A stretch of DNA of 64,000 bases from Pelobacter sp. UBA6093 (GCA_002435955.1 DIWZ01000005.1:13829-77828), one strand, 5' to 3'. Shown: positions 34,552 to 43,744, numbered from the stretch's first letter. The notes: generated by a model from the letters alone, not told the origin. Numbers and translations: made by a program.

Positions 34552-36252
34552 CTACTTTTCCCGACCGAAAGGCCAGGCCATCACTCCGCCTTCAAGTACC
34601 TTGACGTTGGTCCAGCCTTTGGCTTCGAGGAATCGTTGGGCTTCATAACCACGCAGAGAAATTTTACAGTAGCATACAATCTCCCGGTCCTTTTCCTGGG
34701 GCAGATCATGAAGGCGGTCGCGCAGCTCGCCGAGAGGAATCAGGGTTTCGCCGATGCCGACCCGCATCATCTCGAATTCCTCGGGGGTGCGCACATCGAG
34801 GATAAAAGAATCTGTATGCTTGTCCAGCCGGGATTTCAAATCGAGGGAAGAAATACCGTTCAGCCGGCCCTTCATCTTGTTCTCCAGCAGATGGGCCGAA
34901 GCGATGAAATGGTCGATGGGCAGGCTGAAAGGGGGCGCATAAGGCAAGTCGGCGTTTACCAGGTCATGGACTGTAAGTTTGCCGAGTATCGCCATGGCGG
35001 CGGTGGCGATCTGCTTGCTCACATCGCCGGGACCGACGCATTGTACGCCGAGAAGCTTGCCGGTCCGGCCGTCGGCCACCATTTTCGAGATCAGCAGCTT
35101 GGCCCCCATGAATTCCGGCTTGTCGAGACTGGCGTTAATCACCGTGACGATATTTTCGTAGCCTGCGGCTTTAGCTTTCGCTTCGGTAAGTCCCGTCGAG
35201 CCGGCCGAGAAATCGAACACCTTGCAGATTCCGGTATGAATCGTCCCGGGGAATTGCGCCGTATTGCCCAGCACCACATTTTCACCGGCCACCCGGCCTT
35301 GCAGATTGGCCAGATCGCCGAAAGGAGCGCGGGTTCGGGCACCGGTAATCAGATGGCTGATCTCGACGCAGTCGCCTACCGCATAAATGTCGGGGTCGGA
35401 GGTCTGCATAAACGGATTCACGTCGATTCCGCCGGTGACGCCGATCCTGATTCCGGCCTCTTTGGCCAAGCGGGTATTCGGCTGGACGCCAATGGCCAGA
35501 ACCGCCAATTCGCAGGGCAGCTTCGTGCCGTTGGCCAGTTTAACGGCGGTCAACTTGCCGTTTTTGCCGAGAAATTCGGCTACTCCAATGTCGGTCAACA
35601 CATTGGCGGCCTTGCTCTTGACATGGTTTTCCAGCACCTTGGCCAACTCCCAATCGAGAAACATCAGGATCTGCGGCAACAATTCCACGACAGTTATATC
35701 AATGCCGGACAATTGCAGCGCTTCACAGGTTTCGATGCCGATCAACCCGCCGCCGATAACCACCGCCTTGGTAATGCTTTTGTCATCGCGGATTTTGCGC
35801 AGGAAATCGGCATCCCGCATCGATTGGAGCGTCGTTACTCCTTCGAGATCGATGCCGGGCAGGGGTGGCTTCCGCGCCGTGGCCCCGGTGGCGATCACCA
35901 ACTTGTCATAAGACACCTGATCGATTTCACCGGTCGCCAGGTCGCGGCAGGTCACAAGCCGCTTTTCCCGGTCGATAGCCGTTACCTCGGTGCCGGTCCG
36001 GGCGGTAATGCCTTTGGTGTGCAAGAAGAACTCGGGATCCCGCACTTCTCCATAAGGGGTGCTTAGCAACTGGTTGCGGTCGTTGAAGACCCCGCCGACA
36101 AAATAGGGATAACCACAGGACGCCATCGACAGTTCGGGTGCCATCTGGATGATGGTTACCTCGGCATTCTGGTCGAGACGCTTGGCCCTGGCCGCTGCTT
36201 TCGGACCGGCCGCCGAACCGCCGATCACGACAATCCGTTTGTGCTCTGGCAT
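34552..36252 (-). CDS. CoA-disulfide/polysulfide reductase with C-terminal rhodanese
   Basis: 566 residues. FAD/NAD(P)H oxidoreductase (about 1-455) begins IVVIGGSAAGPKAAARAKRL and has the single redox Cys46 in SMASCGYPYFVGG; the second nucleotide site is AVVIGGGLIGIE and the FAD end YAVGDCVEI. Rhodanese (about 470-566) has the active loop CYCKISLRG. It should reduce CoA-disulfide, CoA-persulfide or polysulfide in the cytoplasm, parallel to the longer fusion at 4994. AGGAGG six to nine bases before the ATG. Confidence 0.87.
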   Translation of the reverse strand: MPEHKRIVVIGGSAAGPKAAARAKRLDQNAEVTIIQMAPELSMASCGYPYFVGGVFNDRNQLLSTPYGEVRDPEFFLHTKGITARTGTEVTAIDREKRLVTCRDLATGEIDQVSYDKLVIATGATARKPPLPGIDLEGVTTLQSMRDADFLRKIRDDKSITKAVVIGGGLIGIETCEALQLSGIDITVVELLPQILMFLDWELAKVLENHVKSKAANVLTDIGVAEFLGKNGKLTAVKLANGTKLPCELAVLAIGVQPNTRLAKEAGIRIGVTGGIDVNPFMQTSDPDIYAVGDCVEISHLITGARTRAPFGDLANLQGRVAGENVVLGNTAQFPGTIHTGICKVFDFSAGSTGLTEAKAKAAGYENIVTVINASLDKPEFMGAKLLISKMVADGRTGKLLGVQCVGPGDVSKQIATAAMAILGKLTVHDLVNADLPYAPPFSLPIDHFIASAHLLENKMKGRLNGISSLDLKSRLDKHTDSFILDVRTPEEFEMMRVGIGETLIPLGELRDRLHDLPQEKDREIVCYCKISLRGYEAQRFLEAKGWTNVKVLEGGVMAWPFGREK

Positions 36253-36282
36253 GGATTTAACCTCCTATTTAAATTAAGTGTT

Positions 36283-36320
36283 CGGGGTCTACCATAGTAT
36301 TTAGCAGGTGGCGTCCGCCT
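36283..36320 (-). repeat. REP-like family A copy forming the end of a gene
   Basis: GGGGTCTACCATAGTATTTA then GCAGGTGGCGTCCGCC. It supplies the TAA stop and last few codons of the Dabb-domain gene. Confidence 0.8.
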
Positions 36321-36597
36321 CGAAATCGACGGCATAGCGAAGTTCGCGCAAGGGCCGCACCCGCTTGATGCTCTGCTGATAAAAGGGATGCGCCTTGTAG
36401 GCGTCCAGCGCCTCGTAGCTGTCGAACTCGCCGTAGACGATTACGTCGATTTCCTGGGACAGGCCGTCCCGCTTGGAGTTGCAGGCTACCTCGAAATGGC
36501 GGCTCCCGGGGATATCCTTGAGAATGCTAAGCCCCTCGAGGATCGTCTCGACGTCGGCGGGGTCCTTGGCACTGAACAAAACGATATGGCGAATCAC
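36301..36597 (-). CDS. Dabb (stress-responsive A/B barrel) domain protein
   Basis: 98 residues from the GTG at 36597 (GGAGACG upstream); longer frames up to 36792 do not fit. The ferredoxin-like Dabb domain is complete: VIRHIVLFSAKDPADVETI, HFEVACNSKRDGLSQEIDVI, FDSYEALDAYKAHPFYQQ. The end, EADATC and stop, is encoded by a family A repeat copy, so the natural C-terminus was probably replaced. Role unknown. Confidence 0.8.
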   Translation of the reverse strand: MIRHIVLFSAKDPADVETILEGLSILKDIPGSRHFEVACNSKRDGLSQEIDVIVYGEFDSYEALDAYKAHPFYQQSIKRVRPLRELRYAVDFEADATC

Positions 36598-36850
36598 GAA
36601 CGTCGTCTCCTGGTTTTCAGACAGCGGCAGCTCCCATGCGGGAGGTCGAGATATGAGTTTACCCTTATTCTGATTCTTGAAAAGAGTCAAACAAAGACTT
36701 GCCCCCATGCCTGACACACAAGATTTTATATTTTTCAAGAACGTCCACTTGGACTCCCGATTCCCTTTATCCGAAAGGCACTTGCAATTCAACAGGGACT
36801 TCGGTTAGCATGAATTCTATTGTTTGGTGCGCAACCGTGGGAAGCCGGAG

Positions 36851-37327
36851 ATGACGAAGATCTTTTCAATAGCAGCTGGAATCGTCCTTGTTGTAACCAG
36901 CGCGTTCGCCGCGGGCCCACATGTGCCGGCCGGCTATTCGCTGCCCCCCTCCCACTTCGCCGACGGCACGCGCACGACCGACCCGATGAGCGACTCCCCT
37001 CTTCGCCTTAAGGCCGACGGCGAGTTGGCCGCCGTTCAACTCGTAACCAAAAGCCCAATCACCCCCTACCTCGGCGTTAGCCGAAAGGTCGAGCCTGAGG
37101 AAGAAGGGTCCCCTTCGATCTACCGCGACTCCGAGAAAGACGCCTCCCCCCTTGAAGACTACCGCCTTGAGGCTGGATTTGGCTGCCTGCTTGACGACAA
37201 CGCCAGCCTCAACGTCGGCTACCGCTTTGCCGAACCGACATCGGCTCTGGCGGATCCGGCCTCTGCCGCCCTCGAAGCAAGCGCCGACGACCTGCGCATC
37301 TCCTTCGACCTCAAACTTCCTTTCTGA
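36851..37327 (+). CDS. Exported hypothetical protein, outer-membrane-like
   Basis: 158 residues from the ATG at 36851. Signal peptide MTKIFSIAAGIVLVVTSAFA, cleavage near AFAAG. The mature part is rich in alternating polar/hydrophobic strands and ends in DLKLPF with a terminal Phe (YRLEAGFGCLLDDNASLNVGY), as in small beta-barrel or porin-like proteins. Family not known. Confidence 0.6.
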   Translation: MTKIFSIAAGIVLVVTSAFAAGPHVPAGYSLPPSHFADGTRTTDPMSDSPLRLKADGELAAVQLVTKSPITPYLGVSRKVEPEEEGSPSIYRDSEKDASPLEDYRLEAGFGCLLDDNASLNVGYRFAEPTSALADPASAALEASADDLRISFDLKLPF

Positions 37328-37585
37328 CCCCCTTCTTCGCCCCTTTCCCTTCATGCCCTCCGGCCACGACGGTCGGCTCCGTCTCGGCCAGCAACTGGGA
37401 AAGGCGGGAGAGGTATCTTAGCAATTTATATTTATCAAGAATGTCCCCTTGACGCCCGACGTCAGGCAGAAAAAGGTTTCCAGGCAGTCTGATGTTGTCT
37501 TTATTAATTCTCTGGACTTCCTGTTGGCTCTGCCCTACGATGCGGTCCAAATTGGATCAGGTCTCGTGCAGGAAAGTAAAAAGGT

Positions 37586-37945
37586 ATGCAGGACCATTCT
37601 ATTCCACGATACGGTTTTTCACGGACGGTCATCGCCTGGATCTGTTTATTCCTTGCGAGCAGTTCGTTTCTCGGTTCTGCCCTCCTCCCCGAGGGACCCG
37701 ACCTGTCTGCCCGATGCGACATCGAATCCCCCGCTCCCTCCCCGGAGTGGGTAGCCACCACCGTACATAAATCCAGATCGGTACATTCTTTTTTCGATGG
37801 AAATTTTGTCGTCCCCTCGACGGGAACCCTTCTTTCCGTCCACAGGTTGTCGTATCGCCTCCCGGCCTGGGATGACGCCCCTTATCTCCTTCCGGCTGCG
37901 GCTTGGCCGTCTCCGTCTCTCCCCCGTCCTCCTCCTGCCGCATGA
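37586..37945 (+). CDS. Possible small exported protein
   Basis: 119 residues with an N-terminal hydrophobic segment (TVIAWICLFLASSSFLGSAL) resembling a signal peptide; AAAAAGG lies just before the ATG. The remainder is Pro/Ser-rich and not recognised. Codon use is not clearly that of the neighbours, so coding is uncertain. The 37946-38180 stretch after it holds no gene. Confidence 0.35.
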   Translation: MQDHSIPRYGFSRTVIAWICLFLASSSFLGSALLPEGPDLSARCDIESPAPSPEWVATTVHKSRSVHSFFDGNFVVPSTGTLLSVHRLSYRLPAWDDAPYLLPAAAWPSPSLPRPPPAA

Positions 37946-38180
37946 TTCCGTTTTTTCGGCGTGCAATGATTCCATCTGCCGCCGGACAGCGGGGCCCTTA
38001 AGTACTTAATCCAGAGCGATAAATTAAACCAGAGGTCCGGTCTTCAAGGGCTTTCATCGCTGGCAGCCTTTGCCTATTCCCTTCTGGCGGATGGAATCGC
38101 CTCACGGTACCACTTTGTCTTCACCTTCCACTCTGAAAGCGACGAACTTACGTCGGCTTGGCATCTGCCTGGGAGCTCGT

Positions 38181-39110
38181 ATGCAGATTATCAAATCCAA
38201 TAGTAATTTTGATTTTATCGGCAAAAACCGCATAGCGGTCCTTCTTTCTCTTGTGATTATTTTAACTGGTTTCCTGTCTCTGGCGCTCAAGGGCGGGCCT
38301 CGATACGGCGTCGACTTTTCCGGCGGACTTCTGGTCCAGGTCCGCTTTTCTGCCCCGATCGAGCCCGATCGAATAAAAGATTTTTTATCTGGGCTGAAGA
38401 TGGAATCCGTCACCGTCCAGCAGATTGGAGACAGTTCCAACGAATTCCTGATTCGGTCTCAATATGTCCAGGAAGAAATGGCTCGTTTCTCGGAAAAAAT
38501 CGAACAGGTGCTGAAGGTTGGGTCCGGGGACGAAAATATCGAGATCCTTCGCAGTGAGATGGTCGGGCCGCAAGTCGGCAAGGATCTGCGGATCAAAGGA
38601 GTCAAGGCCCTTCTGTATGCCATAGCTGGTACGCTGATCTATATTTCCTGGCGGTTCGAGTACCGTTTCGGCATAGCGGCCGTGGTGGCACTTGCCCATG
38701 ATGTCCTGGTCACACTGGGCTTCCTTTCAATCTTCGGGAAAGAGATTGATCTGACCGTCATTGCCGCGATGCTGGCGATCATCGGGTATTCTATTAACGA
38801 CACCATCATAATTTTCGACCGGATCCGCGAAAACATCGGTCGTCATGCCGACGAAAGCCTTCCAATAATAGTTAATCGGAGCATTAACGAAACAATGTCT
38901 CGAACTATTTTGACTTCAGGCACCACTCTTCTTGTAGTCCTGTCTCTATTTTTTTTGGGAGGCGACGTCATTAATGGTTTTGCTTTTACGCTGCTGGTCG
39001 GGATCATTGCCGGAACCTATTCGAGCGTCTTTGTCGCCGGCGCCCTTATTCTGTTCTGGGAAAAACATCGCCCGATGGTGAGCAAACGTCCTGCTACCGA
39101 AGTTGGTTAA
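38181..39110 (+). CDS. secF: Stand-alone SecF protein-export subunit
   Basis: 309 residues from the ATG after GGGAG. SecF pattern: first helix (about 16-34), YGVDFSGGLLVQVRF, and the C-terminal five-helix block with GYSINDTIIIFDRIRENI and TLLVGIIAGTYSSVFVA. SecDF pulls exported proteins across the inner membrane using proton motive force. secD is not upstream (only a doubtful ORF lies there), which is unusual; it may be a second copy. Confidence 0.88.
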   Translation: MQIIKSNSNFDFIGKNRIAVLLSLVIILTGFLSLALKGGPRYGVDFSGGLLVQVRFSAPIEPDRIKDFLSGLKMESVTVQQIGDSSNEFLIRSQYVQEEMARFSEKIEQVLKVGSGDENIEILRSEMVGPQVGKDLRIKGVKALLYAIAGTLIYISWRFEYRFGIAAVVALAHDVLVTLGFLSIFGKEIDLTVIAAMLAIIGYSINDTIIIFDRIRENIGRHADESLPIIVNRSINETMSRTILTSGTTLLVVLSLFFLGGDVINGFAFTLLVGIIAGTYSSVFVAGALILFWEKHRPMVSKRPATEVG

Positions 39111-39128
39111 TAATCGGAGGTAATAAAT

Positions 39129-40097
39129 ATGGCAGTCGCGTTTCTTGCAGTATTTTTCGGTCTTGCTCTGCTTGTCTGGAGCGCCGACCGGTTTGTCGAC
39201 GGCTCCGCGGCAGCCGCCCGTCATTTTGGGATGCCGCCGTTACTGATCGGTATGGTCATCGTCGGCTTTGGAACCTCGGCTCCGGAAATGCTGGTATCTG
39301 CGCTCTCCGCAGTCCAGAACAACCCGGGCATCGCCCTTGGCAACGCCTATGGTTCCAACATCACGAATATCGCCCTGATTCTAGGGGTCACGGCGTTGAT
39401 CAGTCCTATCGCCGTCCATTCGCAGGTTCTTCGCAAGGAGCTGCCCATCCTGAGCGCCATTACCGTCCTGGCCGGTTACCAGCTTTGGGATCGCGAACTC
39501 ACCCGGACAGATGCCCTGGTGCTGTTGGGAGTATTTGCCGGTCTGATGGCCTGGACCATTTGGCAGGGATTGCGCAAAAAGGCGGACGCGCTGGGAACCG
39601 AAATGGAGCAGGAACTTGCAGGTCAGACGATGCCGATGGGAAGGGCGATCCTCTGGGTCGTCGTCGGTTTGCTCCTGCTGATTGCAAGCTCCCGAATCCT
39701 GGTCTGGGGAGCGGTGGCAATAGCCCGAAGCTTCGAGGTGAGCGACTTGATTATCGGCCTGACCATCGTAGCCGTCGGCACCTCTTTGCCGGAACTGGCC
39801 TCTTCGGTCATGGCCGCTCGCAAAGGGGAGCATGATATCGCTTTGGGGAACATCCTCGGATCCAACCTGTTCAACACCCTGGCAGTTGTTGGAATTGCCG
39901 GCATGCTCCGGCCCATGGCTGTGGCACCCGAGATCCTTTCCCGGGACATCTTGGTCATGGCCCTTCTCACTCTGGCGCTTTTCGCTATCGGTTACGGATT
40001 CAGGGGGCCCGGTCGGATCAACCGGTTCGAAGGAACAGCTCTTGTCCTCTGCTATATCGGCTATACGGCTTATTTGATTATCAGCGTTTTCAACTGA
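39129..40097 (+). CDS. CaCA-family Na+/Ca2+ (or cation/H+) antiporter
   Basis: 322 residues, CGGAGG before the ATG. About ten helices in two inverted halves, each with the family's alpha-repeat: GFGTSAPEMLVS ... GNAYGSNITNIALILG and AVGTSLPELASS ... GNILGSNLFNTLAVVG. Length and motifs match the YrbG-type exchangers. It follows secF by 18 bases and is followed by a strong terminator. Confidence 0.88.
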   Translation: MAVAFLAVFFGLALLVWSADRFVDGSAAAARHFGMPPLLIGMVIVGFGTSAPEMLVSALSAVQNNPGIALGNAYGSNITNIALILGVTALISPIAVHSQVLRKELPILSAITVLAGYQLWDRELTRTDALVLLGVFAGLMAWTIWQGLRKKADALGTEMEQELAGQTMPMGRAILWVVVGLLLLIASSRILVWGAVAIARSFEVSDLIIGLTIVAVGTSLPELASSVMAARKGEHDIALGNILGSNLFNTLAVVGIAGMLRPMAVAPEILSRDILVMALLTLALFAIGYGFRGPGRINRFEGTALVLCYIGYTAYLIISVFN

Positions 40098-40144
40098 AAA
40101 GTTCTGCGACAGGTTGCCTCCGCTGTTTTTCCAGTCCGGGAATA

Positions 40145-40183
40145 AAAAAGGGGCTGCGCTTCACGGCGCAGCCCCTTTTTTAG
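40145..40183 (+). terminator. Rho-independent terminator
   Basis: GGGGCTGCGC / GCGCAGCCCC with a TTCACG loop, A run before and T run after, 48 bases past the antiporter stop. Confidence 0.85.
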
Positions 40184-40373
40184 TCGTCCCTGAAAAATTC
40201 GAATTTGGCTCTTAAATGGCCAAAAATTCATGCATGATCATGGGGATCAACAGGGGCAACTCTCCATTTCCGGCTGAGGCAAAACAAGGGCCTATCCAGC
40301 CATGTTAAAACAACCTCAATAGAAAAATAACAAGCAGCGTCCCTTCATATCCCCATCTCATGCTTTGCTCCCC

Positions 40374-40793
40374 TTATGCCTTGCTGCTCTGTTTATATTC
40401 ACGTGCCTGCCGTTCGAAACGGTTGTCGAGGTAGGGATTGCGGCCTTGCAGCAGCTGGATGAGGCTTGATCCGCAATAGAGGGGGAGGAATAGTATGCCC
40501 CACCGTTCATACTGGCGAACATGAACCCGTTCATGTTCCCGGTGGACGGCCAGTGAGGCGTAGTTGTCCGCCAGGATGACGTGGCCGAAGGTTATGGCTG
40601 AAAATCTCAGACAGTGCGGCAGGCGGGATATCCAGGCGGCGATCCGGCCGCCGGCCACTTCCAGCGTTCCGGCGACGACCCGGACGGTTGCTCCGGACAG
40701 GAATACGGCCGGCACGAGCAGCAGTCCGATCAGCGAACAGGGCGAGGCCCAACCATAGCGAAGCAGTATGCGGATGCGGCGCCGAGCGGACAT
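40374..40793 (-). CDS. Membrane protein with HExxH motif
   Basis: 139 residues from the ATG that overlaps the stop of the upstream ypfJ-like gene (TGATG), so they are translationally coupled. One or two membrane segments (about 15-35 and 100-115) and a conserved HREHERVHVRQYERWG block containing HExxH, suggesting a zinc peptidase-like site. Ends basic and hydrophilic. Family of unnamed proteins; catalytic function unproved. Confidence 0.65.
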   Translation of the reverse strand: MSARRRIRILLRYGWASPCSLIGLLLVPAVFLSGATVRVVAGTLEVAGGRIAAWISRLPHCLRFSAITFGHVILADNYASLAVHREHERVHVRQYERWGILFLPLYCGSSLIQLLQGRNPYLDNRFERQAREYKQSSKA

Positions 40794-41635
40794 CAGAGCT
40801 GTCCTTCGCTGAAAGTATCCCATCCGCTCAGGTCACCGGCTTTGAACCCTTTGTAAAACCAGCGCTTGCGCTGCTTGGACGTCCCATGGGTAAAACTGTC
40901 CGGCACGACATAACCGCGCGCACTTTTCTGGATGCGGTCGTCGCCCACCGCACTGGCGGCGTTCAACGCCTCGTCGAGGTCACCCTCTTCCAGCAGTTTC
41001 ATCCTTTCCGCATGATGGGACCACACCCCGGCGAGATAATCCGCCTGCAATTCGAGACGCACCAGGTAGCGGTTAAACTCCGTCTCGCTGACCCTGGAGC
41101 GGAGAGCCATCACCTTCTCATTGATGCCGAGCAGTGTCTGCACATGGTGGCCCACTTCGTGGGCAATGACGTACGCCATGGCAAAGTCGCCCGGCGCCTG
41201 GAATTTTTCCCGCAGTTCATCGTAAAAACTCAGGTCAATATAGAGTTTGTAATCAGCCGGGCAATAAAACGGCCCGGTAGCTGCGCCGGCTATTCCGCAG
41301 GCTGATTCAACCCCCTCGGAATAGAGCACCAGCTTCGGGTGCTGATAGATCTTGCCCTCCCGGCGGAACTGCTCCTCCCAAATGACCTCGGTATCCGCAA
41401 GCACCACCGAAACGAATTCCGCCAGTTCCTTTTCCGCCGCTGTTTCCTGGTACGACGAGGTCGTTTCCTGGCCGGCAGGCGGCGAGACATTCAGCACCTG
41501 CGACGGATCCCCGCCGAGAAAATATATCACCAGTGCAATCAGTATGGTTCCGATGCCGCCGCCCACAACTGCCTTGGGCATCCGGCCCCGGCGGTCCTCA
41601 ACATTCGAGCTTTGTCGTCTTCCCTTCCAGAGCAT
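40793..41635 (-). CDS. ypfJ: YpfJ-family putative neutral zinc metallopeptidase
   Basis: 280 residues from the ATG with AAGGAG upstream. MLWKGRRQSSNVEDRRG start, single membrane helix (about 23-43), then the zinc-binding helix AYVIAHEVGHHVQTLLGI and YCPADYKLYIDLSFYDEL, LQADYLAGVWSHHAE, all typical for YpfJ. Inner-membrane-anchored, domain outside. Coupled to the HExxH membrane protein. Confidence 0.9.
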   Translation of the reverse strand: MLWKGRRQSSNVEDRRGRMPKAVVGGGIGTILIALVIYFLGGDPSQVLNVSPPAGQETTSSYQETAAEKELAEFVSVVLADTEVIWEEQFRREGKIYQHPKLVLYSEGVESACGIAGAATGPFYCPADYKLYIDLSFYDELREKFQAPGDFAMAYVIAHEVGHHVQTLLGINEKVMALRSRVSETEFNRYLVRLELQADYLAGVWSHHAERMKLLEEGDLDEALNAASAVGDDRIQKSARGYVVPDSFTHGTSKQRKRWFYKGFKAGDLSGWDTFSEGQL

Positions 41636-41732
41636 GGCCGTCTCCTTATGGCTGGAGAAACGATACTTCTGTAAGTATACCAGCGCCTGATGGAACCGAC
41701 CACAGCGAAACAGATCCTCGGCCTGGGTGAAT

Positions 41733-41909
41733 TCAATTTGCAAGTGCACCACGAGCCATAGGCCAGATCATTTCATGGGGTGTCCAGTATCCGAGACATT
41801 TTCGTGGACGGTTGTTTAACCTTTTGACGGCCTCGGCAACTACGTCTTCATCAATTTTGCGAAAGTCGGTTCCCTTTGGGGAATATTGCCGCAGTAAGCC
41901 ATTGCTCAT
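41733..41909 (-). pseudogene. IS30-family transposase C-terminal remnant
   Basis: The minus strand reads NGLLRQYSPKGTDF, VAEAVKRLNNRPRKCLGYWT and PHEMIWPMARGALAN, then TGA: the last about 56 residues of an IS30-type transposase (NGLLRQYFPKGTDF...LNNRPRKCLGY). The rest of the gene and both ends are gone. Confidence 0.85.
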
Positions 41910-41958
41910 ACAGGCCCGGCAGGATGGTTCGCTGGGCCGTGGTTGCGGCTGACATCAA

Positions 41959-42432
41959 CTACTCCCTGGGAAACGGCAGATAGCCTGTACGGGCGAGCAG
42001 CCAGCATGCCACGCCGTAGCCGAGTCCAAGCCCCGCGTACAGGCAGAGCACCCATACAAAGCCCAAGCGGGATGAAAGAGCGCCCACGATTGTACCCGCA
42101 ACGAGGCAGGGCACCAAAGCTGCAGGAACGAAAGCAAACGAGCCGGGAGGGATCGTTGCTTTCGAACCGTTTTCCTTTGCGGCTGGGGAACGGCCCCCCT
42201 TCAGAACCAGCAGGACAAATCTTCGAAGGGCACCGGGGATGGCCGCCCCGGCCCAGGCCACAATGCCTAAGACAAATGCAGCCGGAAGGGTGAGGAAGCT
42301 GACAAACTCCGCCAACCCCGAGCCCGGCGCCAAAAGGCGCGACACCTGAATCCCCAGGTATCCCCCACCGAAAAAGAGCCCGAAGAAGATGGCTACGGTG
42401 AGCCAAGGGGAAGGAAGTTTATCGGGGCGCAT
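41959..42432 (-). CDS. Hypothetical four-helix membrane protein
   Basis: 157 residues with about four hydrophobic segments (about 11-31, 42-62, 98-118, 122-144), a basic loop RRFVLLVLKGGRSPAAKENG in the middle. RBS weak. Family unknown. Its start overlaps the end of the broken RAYT frame by 40 bases. Confidence 0.55.
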   Translation of the reverse strand: MRPDKLPSPWLTVAIFFGLFFGGGYLGIQVSRLLAPGSGLAEFVSFLTLPAAFVLGIVAWAGAAIPGALRRFVLLVLKGGRSPAAKENGSKATIPPGSFAFVPAALVPCLVAGTIVGALSSRLGFVWVLCLYAGLGLGYGVACWLLARTGYLPFPRE

Positions 42433-43323
42433 AGATTCTCCGAAGTTGAAAAACGGGCTCGGGCAAGCCCGAGAGGAAGTATTTTTCCTGATCGATGACA
42501 GACATTGAAAACGCCAATTCTCTTATGCGTTTCTGCGCTGGAATTGCACAATTTCATGGGCATCCAGGTCTCTAACTCAGTGTAGTCCCCTTCACTTTCC
42601 CGAAGCACGAAACCCTCATCGCCTTTCTTTACTGTTCGGATCCGATCTTTGAACCCTAGCCCGGCCTTCACTCCATCGACAAAACTCTCATCGCCTACCG
42701 CCAAACTCTCAGACCAGCAGAAATCACGCGCCAGGGAAGTCCGGCAGACGGCTTCTTCAACCCAACGACGTTTTGCCGATAGAATCGCGTACCGATCGGC
42801 AGCTCCGAGCAATTCCTCTAAAGTTTCGAAATCGAGCAAATGATAGCGCTGCCTTTCCTGCATCAATTCGGCATACCCGCTCTCCGGCCAATCGGCAGGC
42901 TCATCAACCACCCCGGCGCGGATCATATTCAGATCGATGTACGTCAAACATCGAGCAAAATGGTCATCGGCAGCAACGGCCGTTGCATGATAGCGGTCCT
43001 CCCAGAAAGCCCCTTTGCGCTTTTTTCTCTGGTTGAATTCCTGTGCGACCCGCCCAGCCACCAATTGCATGCTTTTGGCAATCTCGTTACGCCCTCTATC
43101 TTTTACCAGCAGATGGACGTGCTATGTGGAGCTCAACATAAAAGGTGGTTGGAGGTAGTCATATAATTCAAAATACTGAGGCCATATTGCTTTTTGGCCT
43201 CCAAAAGCCAACGGATCCACGCCCTGCGGTCTACGCGAATTTTAGAAGAAAATCCTGCTTATGACATCGGTGAGTGATGTGCCAGATATGGCCCGGCAGA
43301 AAATAACGATTGGCTCTCGGCAC
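42393..43323 (-). pseudogene. REP-associated tyrosine transposase (RAYT), inactivated
   Basis: From a GTG at 43323 with GGAGGAGAGGGAG the text is PRANRYFLPGHIWHITHRCH, KQDFLLKFA, then a TAG (43233). In another frame it continues RRAWIRWLLEAKKQYGLSIL and LNYMTTSNH. The HUH motif codons (SNHVHLLV) are split by 23 bases plus a 3-base repeat (43119-43144) with stops, and the last frame restores HVHLLVKDRGRNEIAKSMQ, FWEDRYHATAVAADDH (catalytic-region motif) and YIDLNMIRAGVV. The RAYT class uses a Tyr in the later part and processes REP sequences. Confidence 0.88.
43119..43144. repeat. Small palindromic insertion inside the RAYT HUH codons
   Basis: Inserted sequence (plus strand) CTATGTGGAGCTCAACATAA then AAG, flanked on both sides by GTG. 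Eighteen bases form an imperfect palindrome centred on GAGCTC. It breaks between the His codons of HVH. Confidence 0.7.
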
Positions 43324-43340
43324 CTCCCTCTCCTCCGTTT

Positions 43341-43442
43341 CATTTCATGGTCAAAATGGCGACTCTAAGCCGAATATTGGGGTCATATTTACAATATTCA
43401 TTCTATAAATCAAAACCTTATCCAGGTCCGACCCCGACTATG
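43341..43442 (+). repeat. Dispersed repeat family B, copy 3
   Basis: CATTTCATGGTCAAAATGGC to GACCCCGACTATG, abutting the start of the RAYT pseudogene. The spacer 43443-43744 has no gene; it contains a terminator-like hairpin CCGAACAC (43527-43534) / GTGTTCGG (43547-43554). Confidence 0.75.
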
Positions 43443-43526
43443 TCCGGGATCGACTTACTAACCTGTACGAGATGCGTATTTTTCGTTGCGAAAACCCTTA
43501 CTTGTTGTTAGTGTCTGCACTGAACC

Positions 43527-43562
43527 CCGAACACAAAGGAAAGTTAGTGTTCGGATTTTATT
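43527..43562 (+). terminator. Terminator-like hairpin
   Basis: CCGAACAC / GTGTTCGG stem followed by ATTTTATT. Confidence 0.45.
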
Positions 43563-43744
43563 AAACTTTCATACTGGCCATGTTCGCCAGTATCGGATTC
43601 ACTCTGACGAGAGAGCCACTGAACCTTTGGTTGGAGAAACTATCTTAGTCATCCATGAAAATTGATGCCCTATTTACTTAGCGATCTCTGCCTACAGTTT
43701 TTGAGGATGACAGAGTTTTTAGAGTTTAACGAAGGAGACAAGCT

